64,000 bases of DNA, from NCBI GenBank assembly GCA_965246785.1, contig CBDFFM010000019.1:1-64000 (forward strand), given 5' to 3'. The stretch is from UBA1952 sp965246785 (lineage in GTDB: Bacteria; Bacteroidota; Bacteroidia; Chitinophagales; Chitinophagaceae). The translations under genes and the position numbers were made by a program. Positions 53,174 through 59,782 of this stretch are shown in pieces (the first letter of the stretch is position 1; each line of letters opens with the position of its first letter). The notes under the pieces are model-generated. The model did no database searches and was not told the DNA's origin. It saw nothing but the letters and a program-made list of their open reading frames with translations.

Positions 53174-53761
53174 CTACAGCCAACCTTTAGGCACATCCTT
53201 CACTTCATCCACATCGTGTAGCTCGCGCAGCATGGCGCAGCTCAAGCCTCCCTTTTTAATGTCCATTAGTGTTTGCGCCAGCACACTGTCGCTTGACCAT
53301 GTTTTATTCCGGAAAAGCACGCCGTGCAGCCGCTTCATGCCAAGCAGATAATAACCGCCATCCGCCGCCGGGCCGAGCACGACATCAAAATCAGCAAGTG
53401 CTTTAAATGCTTCTTCAACATCAGCCGGCTGCAGATGGGGACAGTCGCTTCCGATAATTACAACACGCTGGTAGCCTTTTTTAAAAAGCCCGGAAAAAGC
53501 CTGGAGCATCCGCTCACCCAAATCGCCGTCTGCCTGCAAGCCTGTCGGGAAACCATCCCAAAAAGCCCCAGCAGGCAGCTCTGTCAGAAATACAAATGCA
53601 TCGCAGCGCGATTGCAGGGCTACTTCGCGCGTATGCTCCAGCAGCCGGATATAGACGCGCAAGGCTGCCGCATCGCCTACATCAGCGGCAAGCCTCGTTT
53701 TGACTTTGCCTAGAACCGGCTTGCGGGCAAAGATGATTAGCGCGGATGCTTCCAAAATCAA
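53174..53761 (-). CDS. TIGR04282-type arsenosugar-cluster transferase (DUF2064)
   Basis: 195 residues. The nucleotide-binding start is LIIFARKPVLGKVKTRLAAD, followed by LGERMLQAF, VVIIGSDCPHLQPADVEEAF and GPAADGGYYLLGM, all typical of the CofC-like transferase 1 of the radical SAM/selenodomain system. This is the canonical copy; the divergent DUF2064 at 31122-31802 lacks the KVKTRL loop. It is convergent with the SDR gene. A REP-like inverted repeat pair lies 40 bases upstream of its start. The reaction is unproved; nucleotide-sugar handling is likely from the fold. Confidence 0.9.
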   Translation of the reverse strand: MILEASALIIFARKPVLGKVKTRLAADVGDAAALRVYIRLLEHTREVALQSRCDAFVFLTELPAGAFWDGFPTGLQADGDLGERMLQAFSGLFKKGYQRVVIIGSDCPHLQPADVEEAFKALADFDVVLGPAADGGYYLLGMKRLHGVLFRNKTWSSDSVLAQTLMDIKKGGLSCAMLRELHDVDEVKDVPKGWL

Positions 53762-53800
53762 TTAAGAAGGTGATTGAGTTAATGGGTGGAGTAGATGATT

Positions 53801-53897
53801 GTTTCCCAATCTTTTGTCATCCCGGAACGGGAACTTTTTCTTGCAATGTGCCACTGTTATATAAGTTCCCGTTCCGGGATGACAAAAGTCGCTGTGG
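53801..53897 (-). repeat. REPIN-like paired palindrome, copy 1 (inverted orientation)
   Basis: Two perfect 26-bp inverted arms (53811-53836 and 53863-53888) surround a 26-base loop. Each arm holds a small palindrome CCCG-GAA-CGGG and ends in TTTTGTCAT-type sequence. The outer flanks match the other copies, but reversed: CCCAATC on the left and GTCGCTGTGG on the right. No ORF lies inside. It lies between the TIGR04282 gene and the peroxidase-like gene. Confidence 0.88.
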
Positions 53898-53943
53898 AAT
53901 ATTTGCTTTGTGCCGGTATCTGATTCAAACAGCCTCTAAAGGT

Positions 53944-54285
53944 CTACATCGCTATCTCCTTCACCTTATTCATCATCTGCACGCCGTGTACGAGGCTTGC
54001 GCCGCCGCGAATTGCTCCTGCAACATGAACAGCTTCCATCATCTGCTGCGCATTCCAACCCTTCTCAAAAGCGTCGCTGCTGTACGCATCAATGCAGTAC
54101 GGACATTGTACGGCATGTGCTACCGCTAATGCGATAAGTGACTTTTCGCGCGCAGTCAATGCGCCTTCAGCGAAGACAGCTCCGTACCAGCCAAAGAACT
54201 TATCTGCAAGCTCTTTTCCGTACTCGCCGATGTTGCCAAATCTGCCGAGGTCCTCGGCGTTGTAATAGTAGCTATTGTCTGCCAT
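53944..54285 (-). CDS. Arsenosugar-associated peroxidase-like protein (carboxymuconolactone decarboxylase fold)
   Basis: 113 residues, all-alpha, with the AhpD-like active-site motif HAVQCPYCIDAY (Cys-x2-Cys). The whole sequence, for example YYNAEDLGRFGNIGEYG, FFGWYGAVFAEGALTAREK and GAIRGGASLVHG, is that of the small peroxidase-like family found with arsS. The Cys pair may reduce peroxide or an arsenic-thiol intermediate; some relatives carry selenocysteine, here both are Cys. It is 11 bases downstream of a DUF547 gene on the same strand, so the two form a small operon. Confidence 0.9.
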   Translation of the reverse strand: MADNSYYYNAEDLGRFGNIGEYGKELADKFFGWYGAVFAEGALTAREKSLIALAVAHAVQCPYCIDAYSSDAFEKGWNAQQMMEAVHVAGAIRGGASLVHGVQMMNKVKEIAM

Positions 54286-54296
54286 GTGTTCGTGGT

Positions 54297-55049
54297 TTAT
54301 TCTTTAAAATTGTTCAGGTAAATGCTCCAGTCGTACTTCTTAAATGTAATGCTCGGTTTCCTTCCCGCCGGCACCACGCCTGCCTCATGCAACAGTTTCC
54401 TGATGCCACGCTTGCCGCCAAAATCCGCGCGAAACCAGCCCATAAACGCAGTTACGGCCGCTTTGTTTGCAACGCTGTCGTAATCGGTTTCCGCCTTCAG
54501 GTGGCCTATCATTGCCTGTTGTAGCTGCTCGTCTATTTTGTCAAGACTGTAATACGCAATCGGCGGACAACTGCGCGCGCCGCAGTTCAGCGCGAAGTGA
54601 ATGCGATAGTCCAGTTTATCTACGCGAAAGTCTTTCTCAAAGCGGCCGGGAAACAATTTATTGAGATAGCCGAGGCTTAGCTTAGCTTTTGAGCGGCGCA
54701 GAATGCCATGCTCCATATCGTCCAGGCTCAGCGGCTTTCCGGCAATCGTCACCAGCCTTGCTTTGAAAAACTTGCTGCGGCTTCTGTACCGGTCTGGAGC
54801 CGCTTTAAGCGCTGTTTGTGTGGCCGCGTTATAGACATTTATCCAAAAGGTTTTGCGCGCATTGTCATTGCCCAACGCCTGCCTCAACTTTTCGCGGTCA
54901 GCTTTGGCAAGTATGCCACGCAGGCTGTCCGTCGGCTCGCCGCTGCGCGCTGCGTAAAGCCAATCCGCCGCTACCCGTTGGTATTCCGGCTGCTGAGCCG
55001 TGGCTGCAAGATTGCCGAGCATGAGCAGAAGGAATAGAAGGCCGCGCAT
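54297..55049 (-). CDS. DUF547 family exported protein, copy 2
   Basis: 250 residues with a signal peptide (MRGLLFLLLMLGNLAATAQ). The core motifs are KTFWINVYNAATQTAL, DDMEHGILRRSKAK, YRIHFALNCGARSCPPIAYY and the C-terminal FKKYDWSIYLN. The Cys in ARSCPP and the His in RIHFAL match copy 1 at 39600-40379. It is transcribed with the peroxidase-like gene (11 bases apart) and is divergent from the nucleoside phosphorylase gene. It could be the catalytic or scaffold partner of an extracytoplasmic step; function is not established for the family. Confidence 0.88.
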   Translation of the reverse strand: MRGLLFLLLMLGNLAATAQQPEYQRVAADWLYAARSGEPTDSLRGILAKADREKLRQALGNDNARKTFWINVYNAATQTALKAAPDRYRSRSKFFKARLVTIAGKPLSLDDMEHGILRRSKAKLSLGYLNKLFPGRFEKDFRVDKLDYRIHFALNCGARSCPPIAYYSLDKIDEQLQQAMIGHLKAETDYDSVANKAAVTAFMGWFRADFGGKRGIRKLLHEAGVVPAGRKPSITFKKYDWSIYLNNFKE

Positions 55050-55125
55050 CGTGTTTCGCAGACCAAGATACGTGAGCAGCGGAACTAAAGATTTAAGGCT
55101 GTACTTTCCGGCTCTTAATTTTCTT

Positions 55126-55953
55126 ATGCAGCAGGATTGGATAGCCGCTCTGGCAGCAACTACTGATTTTCTACGACCCTACACACAAGGCGAGGGTGCA
55201 ACCGGCATCGTGCTGGGTACGGGACTTGGCGCGTTGGTAAGCCATATTGAGGTGGCGCACAGCATCCCTTACAGCGAAATTCCGAACTTCCCGACAGCGA
55301 CCGTAGAGTTCCATAAAGGGGCTCTGATATTCGGTAAGATTGGCGGCAAGCCTGTGATTGCTATGCAAGGCCGCTTTCACTTTTATGAAGGCTACACGAT
55401 GCAGGAAATCACCTTTCCCATCCGCGTAATGAAGGCGCTTGGATGCAATCGGCTGCTGCTGAGCAATGCAGCAGGCGGCATCAACAAGGACTTTAAGAAA
55501 GGCGACCTCGTACTGCTGGACGACCACATTAATCTGCAAACCGACAACCCCCTGCGTGGCCTGAACGACCCGGCCTTCGGACAACGCTTTGTGGATATGA
55601 GTGCGCCGTATAATTCCGCCCTGATGCAACAACTGCAAGCCACAGCAAGCGAACAGGGCAGCCCCTTAAAAAGTGGCGTGTATGCTTCTGTAATCGGCCC
55701 AAATCTGGAAACCCGCGCTGAATATCGCTTCCTGCGCATCATTGGGGCAGACATGGTAGGCATGAGCACCGTACCGGAAGTGATTGTAGCAAACCAAGTC
55801 GGCCTGCCCTGCGCGGCCATTTCCGTGATAACCGACGAATGCGACCCGGATAATCTGAAGCCGGTGGATATTGCCGAGATTATTGCTGTGGCTGGTAAAG
55901 CAGACGAAGCACTCAGTGCCATCTTCGCCGCAGCTATTCAACGCATTGACTGA
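55126..55953 (+). CDS. Purine-nucleoside phosphorylase, class I trimeric type
   Basis: 275 residues from the ATG at 55126; the frame extends 42 codons upstream through the divergent gene's start, so it is not part of the protein. Motifs are GIVLGTGLGAL, the phosphate/base site GRFHFYEGY, LLLSNAAGGIN, and VGMSTVPEVIVANQ near the purine site. It splits purine nucleosides with phosphate to base and ribose-1-phosphate. In the ArsS pathway an enzyme of this kind could remove adenine from the 5'-deoxyadenosyl arsenical (inference). An ordinary salvage role is the simple alternative. Confidence 0.92.
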   Translation: MQQDWIAALAATTDFLRPYTQGEGATGIVLGTGLGALVSHIEVAHSIPYSEIPNFPTATVEFHKGALIFGKIGGKPVIAMQGRFHFYEGYTMQEITFPIRVMKALGCNRLLLSNAAGGINKDFKKGDLVLLDDHINLQTDNPLRGLNDPAFGQRFVDMSAPYNSALMQQLQATASEQGSPLKSGVYASVIGPNLETRAEYRFLRIIGADMVGMSTVPEVIVANQVGLPCAAISVITDECDPDNLKPVDIAEIIAVAGKADEALSAIFAAAIQRID

Positions 55954-56218
55954 TGAATTGCTTGCGGCAATACAAACGGGCACAGCCTGATGCCATTGAG
56001 CAATTCCTTTGTGTAAGGCGCAATCGTGAGGCTGTTTGATTTGATTCCATAAGGGTAAATCCTTTTGGTAGCTCAAAAGTGACAGCATGATAATGCGGGT
56101 AATATTAAGTTTTGACATGCACGATAGCAGCTAAGCCTCGCAGGACGACCTTGCCTGCTGCGTTTTATATTCGTGCGCTGAGGTGTGCTTCCGACCGTCT
56201 AATTTGCCGCCCCGCTCT

Positions 56219-57820
56219 ATGTCCGAAAATCAGAAAAAACAGTTGGAGCAGCAGCTCTGGAATATTGCCAATACCCTGCGCGGCAAGATGGACGCCGATG
56301 AGTTCCGCGATTACATTCTTGGGTTCATCTTCTACAAGTATCTGTCTGAAAAGATGGAACAATACGTGAACGATGAAATATTGAATCAGGATGCCTTTGA
56401 GTTCAGGGATGTGCAGGAAGATACCGTGGAAGGGAAGCAGATTATGGACGCCATACGCGATGAAGCCGTGGAAAAGCTTGGCTATTTCCTAAAGCCTTCT
56501 GAACTATTCGGCGAGGTAGCGAAACGCGGCAACATCAAAACAGATGAAGACGCGCCGGAGGGCGGCGACGATGCGCCTAAGCCCAACTTTATCCTGGGAG
56601 ACCTGCAAAAAATCCTGACCGCTATCCAGCTCAGCACGATGGGTACGGAGAGCGAGGAGGATTTTGACAACCTCTTTGAGGATATGGACTTGAACAGCTC
56701 AAAGCTGGGCAAAACGCCTGAAGCGCGCAACGGTCTAATCGCACGCGTATTGGCGCACCTTGATAAGATAGACTTCAAGCTCGGCGACACCAGCGCCGAC
56801 GTGCTCGGCGATGCTTACGAATACCTCATCGGAAAATTTGCCAGCGGCGCAGGCAAAAAGGCGGGCGAGTTTTATACGCCGCAGGAGGTGAGCACCGTGC
56901 TGGCCCGGATTGTGACCACCGGCAAGACACGCCTGAAATCTGTGTATGACCCCACCTGCGGCTCGGGCTCGCTGCTGCTACGCGTAGCACGGGAGGCGGA
57001 GGTGGCCTCCTTCTACGGGCAGGAGCGGAACCCGACCACCTACAACCTGGCGCGGATGAACATGATACTGCACGATGTCAGCTACCGCAATTTTGACATC
57101 AAGCAGGAAGACACGCTGGAGCACCCGATGCACAAGGAGCTGCTGGCCGAGGCCATTGTAGCCAACCCGCCTTTCTCGGCGCATTGGAGCGCCAGCCCGC
57201 TGCACATGACCGACGACCGCTTTAGCCAGTACGGCAGGCTGGCCCCGGCTACCAAGGCCGACTTTGCCTTTGTGCAGCACATGCTGCACCACCTGGCCGA
57301 CAATGGTGCTATGGCAGTGGTGCTGCCGCACGGCGTGCTTTTCCGCGGGGGCGCGGAAGGGCATATACGCCGCTACCTCGTGGAGGAGCGCAACTGGCTG
57401 GATGCCGTGATTGGCCTGCCCGCCAATATCTTTTACGGCACCAGCATTCCTACGGCCATTCTTGTGTTTAAGAAGTGCCGGGAAGAGCCGGAGGATGTGC
57501 TGTTTATAGATGCGAGCGCGCACTACGAGAAGGTGAAGACCCAGAACATGCTGCGCCGGCAGGATATAGACAAGATTGTAACGACCTACCGCAACAGGCT
57601 GGAAGAAGCGAAGTACAGCCGCCGCACGCTCCTTGCAGACATCGCAGAGAATGATTACAACCTGAACATACCGCGCTACGTGGACTCGTTTACGGCGGAA
57701 GACCGCATTGATATAGAGGCGGTTGCGGCAGAGCTACGGACGCTGGAAGGCGATATGGCAAAGACGGATGAAACTATTGCCGGCTTTTGCAAGGTACTGA
57801 ACATTGCCAGCCCTTTTTAA
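56219..57820 (+). CDS. hsdM: Type I DNA methyltransferase M subunit (type IC-like)
   Basis: 533 residues from the ATG at 56219. The N-terminal HsdM helical domain starts KKQLEQQLWNIANTLRGKMD. SAM motif I is DPTCGSGSLL at 244-253 and catalytic motif IV is NPPF at 316-319. It methylates adenine under the direction of HsdS. It is of the EcoR124-like group, unlike the type IB-like HsdM at 13725-15131, so the two systems did not arise by local duplication. The hsdS ATG lies one base after its stop. It begins a new operon ~265 bases after the phosphorylase gene. Confidence 0.95.
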   Translation: MSENQKKQLEQQLWNIANTLRGKMDADEFRDYILGFIFYKYLSEKMEQYVNDEILNQDAFEFRDVQEDTVEGKQIMDAIRDEAVEKLGYFLKPSELFGEVAKRGNIKTDEDAPEGGDDAPKPNFILGDLQKILTAIQLSTMGTESEEDFDNLFEDMDLNSSKLGKTPEARNGLIARVLAHLDKIDFKLGDTSADVLGDAYEYLIGKFASGAGKKAGEFYTPQEVSTVLARIVTTGKTRLKSVYDPTCGSGSLLLRVAREAEVASFYGQERNPTTYNLARMNMILHDVSYRNFDIKQEDTLEHPMHKELLAEAIVANPPFSAHWSASPLHMTDDRFSQYGRLAPATKADFAFVQHMLHHLADNGAMAVVLPHGVLFRGGAEGHIRRYLVEERNWLDAVIGLPANIFYGTSIPTAILVFKKCREEPEDVLFIDASAHYEKVKTQNMLRRQDIDKIVTTYRNRLEEAKYSRRTLLADIAENDYNLNIPRYVDSFTAEDRIDIEAVAAELRTLEGDMAKTDETIAGFCKVLNIASPF

Positions 57821-57821
57821 G

Positions 57822-58997
57822 ATGAAAGCTCAGCACGTGCCGGAATTGAGGTTTCCGGGGTTTGAAGGGGAATGGGTGGCGAAGAAGTTGGGCGACTTGC
57901 TGGAATTCAAGAATGGAATTAATGCCGATAAGGAGCAATATGGACAAGGCGTAAAGTTTGTCAATGTCTTAGATGTCCTTAGCAATGAATACCTTATTTA
58001 CGACAACATCATCGGAAGCGTTGATGTCACAGCAGAACTTGCCAAGAAGTTTCCAGTAGAATATGGAGACATTTTATTCCAAAGAAGTTCTGAAACGCGG
58101 GAGGAAGTCGGCTCCGCAACAGTCTATCTTGATAAAGACCGGAAAGCAACTTTTGGCGGATTTGTAATCAGGGGAAGAAAGATTGGCGAATATGAGCCTG
58201 TATTTCTGAATAAACTCTTGAAAACAGATTCTGCAAGAGATGCAATCACATCTAAATCCGGCGGAAGCACTCGTTATAATGTCGGCCAGGAAACCTTGTC
58301 CAACATTTACTTACGTTTCGCTAGCATTCCCGAGCAACAAAAAATCGCCGCCTTCCTCACGGCTATAGACGAAAAGCTGCAAGCCCTCCGAAAGGCGAAA
58401 AGCCTTTTAGAAGCTTATAAGAAGGGCGTAATGCAGCAGATTTTTTCGCAGGAGCTGCGATTTAAGGATGCGGATGGGAAGGATTTTGGGGATTGGGAAG
58501 AGAAGAGGCTTGGAGAAATCACCTCCACATTCAAAAGTGGTGATGGAATTACTGCAAAAGATATCTCAGAGGTTGGCACATATCCTGTTTACGGTGGAAA
58601 CGGTTTAAGAGGTTTTACGCAGTCTTTTACTCATGATGGATTCTATATTTTGATTGGCAGGCAAGGTGCTTTGTGCGGCAACATAAATCGCGTTTTTGGA
58701 AAATCATTTATATCAGAACATGCAATAGCAGTCCAGGCCAATCAGAACTCAGATACCGAATGGCTGGCGCAAAAATTGGAATTGATGAACCTGAATCAGT
58801 TTTCAGAATCATCTGCGCAGCCTGGATTATCAGTTAATAAGTTGCTCAGGATGAAAATCTCTGTTCCTTCCCTTCCCGAACAAACCAAAATCGCCACCTT
58901 CCTATCCACCCTTGACGAGCGCCTCGCCCATTACGGGCGGCAGATAGTTCTCACGGAAGGCTGGAAGAAGGGGCTGATGCAGCGAATGTTTGTGTGA
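57822..58997 (+). CDS. hsdS: Type I restriction-modification specificity subunit, second system
   Basis: 391 residues from the ATG at 57822, one base after hsdM. Two target-recognition domains (~1-160 and ~210-370) are each followed by a conserved helix: QKIAAFLTAIDEKLQAL with KGVMQQIFSQELRF, and TKIATFLSTLDERLAHY with KKGLMQRMFV. It selects the DNA target for both enzymes. The first recognition domain is clearly A+T-richer than the flanks, as in exchangeable specificity genes. It ends 25 bases before a REPIN-like repeat, which separates it from hsdR. Confidence 0.92.
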   Translation: MKAQHVPELRFPGFEGEWVAKKLGDLLEFKNGINADKEQYGQGVKFVNVLDVLSNEYLIYDNIIGSVDVTAELAKKFPVEYGDILFQRSSETREEVGSATVYLDKDRKATFGGFVIRGRKIGEYEPVFLNKLLKTDSARDAITSKSGGSTRYNVGQETLSNIYLRFASIPEQQKIAAFLTAIDEKLQALRKAKSLLEAYKKGVMQQIFSQELRFKDADGKDFGDWEEKRLGEITSTFKSGDGITAKDISEVGTYPVYGGNGLRGFTQSFTHDGFYILIGRQGALCGNINRVFGKSFISEHAIAVQANQNSDTEWLAQKLELMNLNQFSESSAQPGLSVNKLLRMKISVPSLPEQTKIATFLSTLDERLAHYGRQIVLTEGWKKGLMQRMFV

Positions 58998-59021
58998 GCA
59001 GGCTAAGGCATAGCAACTGAG

Positions 59022-59124
59022 CCACAGCAACTTTTGTCATCCCGGAACGGGAACTTTCTCTCACAAATATGTTCGTAAAAAGAGTGAGTTCCCGTTCCGG
59101 GATGACAAAAGATTGGGTAAACAG
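59022..59124 (+). repeat. REPIN-like paired palindrome, copy 2 (no gene inside)
   Basis: Inverted arms at 59031-59056 and 59087-59111 (25 of 26 positions paired) surround a 30-base loop that itself can pair (CTCAC/GTGAG). It has end A, CCACAGCAACTTTTG, on the left and end B, AAAAGATTGGGTAAACAG, on the right. It lies between hsdS and copy 3. It is a non-coding copy, as in MITE- or REPIN-type sequences. Confidence 0.9.
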
Positions 59125-59154
59125 TAGGTGTATAAATTGAACGGATAAAACACG

Positions 59155-59690
59155 CCGCAGCAACTTTTGTCATCCCGGAACGGGAACTTTACGATTCATC
59201 CATCATGCGCAACTTTCGCTTCTGGACTTATATTCTTACTAACTGGAGCAAAACCGTCCTGTACACCGGCATTACCAATGACCTTGCCACCCGGCTTATA
59301 GAGCATTGGATAGGCCAGGATGGCTGCTTTACTACCCGCTACAAGGTATATTACCTTATCTGGAGTGAAGAGACAAAGTATGTGAACAACGCCATTGACC
59401 GCGAGAAGTTCATTAAGCGTATGCACCGCACCGACAAAGAAGCGATTATCACAGAACAAAACCCGGAGTGGAAATTTTGGAACGCAGAAGTATCAGGGTG
59501 CTGGCCGCCATCAGAGGCGCAGATGGCGGCGGTGAAGGAAAGGTGGCGCAGCGTAGGTGAGGAGGCATTAATGCAGGACAGCCTATCGTTTTTCCGGCAG
59601 GTGAGTAAGTATAAATAATGACCAGGTGGTGGCTTTAAGTTCCCGTTCCGGGATGACAAAAGATTGGGAAAGAAAAGATTGGGTAAATAG
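59155..59690 (+). mobile_element. REP-flanked GIY-YIG element, copy 3 (gene-bearing)
   Basis: End A (CCGCAGCAACTTTTG from 59155) with the 26-bp arm at 59164-59189 and end B with the arm at 59637-59662 are perfect inverses of each other. They enclose only one ORF, a GIY-YIG gene. The outer sequence after end B repeats ATTGGG and ends TAAATAG, as in copy 2. The element is ~535 bp and sits between hsdS and hsdR of the second restriction system. The mechanism of movement is unknown; no transposase of a known IS family is encoded. Confidence 0.8.
59205..59618 (+). CDS. GIY-YIG domain nuclease-like protein inside the REP-flanked element
   Basis: 137 residues. The GIY-YIG fold is complete: TYILTN (Tyr9), LYTGITNDLATRLIEH (Tyr20, Arg30), AIDREKFIKRM (Glu68, metal site) and a final NPEWKFWN (Asn86). 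Small proteins of this kind, without a DNA-binding extension except ~45 charged C-terminal residues, are frequent in Bacteroidota. The gene starts 16 bases after the left REP-like arm and stops 19 bases before the right one. It could cut or copy the palindromes that bound it (inference). It is not expected to be part of the restriction system. Confidence 0.85.
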   Translation: MRNFRFWTYILTNWSKTVLYTGITNDLATRLIEHWIGQDGCFTTRYKVYYLIWSEETKYVNNAIDREKFIKRMHRTDKEAIITEQNPEWKFWNAEVSGCWPPSEAQMAAVKERWRSVGEEALMQDSLSFFRQVSKYK

Positions 59691-59741
59691 TCCGCCGCCC
59701 GGCTATTTAACTCAAACATCCTCTAATAATTTTCAGAGATT

Positions 59742-59768
59742 CTGCGAGAAATTGTGAGAATCTCGCAG
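59742..59768 (+). promoter_or_regulatory. Inverted repeat upstream of hsdR, possible operator or terminator
   Basis: CTGCGAGA (59742-59749) and TCTCGCAG (59761-59768) are perfect inverses around an 11-base spacer. They are followed by TTTTG. The site lies 14 bases before the hsdR ATG at 59783. It could end transcription coming from hsdS or the element, or bind a regulator that delays hsdR expression. Confidence 0.5.
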
Positions 59769-59782
59769 TTTTGACAAAGCCA

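Noticed and set aside
53811..53888. Inverted repeat at 53.8 kb as a simple transcription terminator
   Set aside because: The 26-bp arms recur with the same flanks at 59.0 and 59.2-59.7 kb and there is no T run at a gene end, so a dispersed repeat explains it better.
53811..59662. CRISPR array suggested by repeated ~26-bp arms
   Set aside because: The copies are inverted pairs at irregular distances with no regular spacers, and no cas genes are present.
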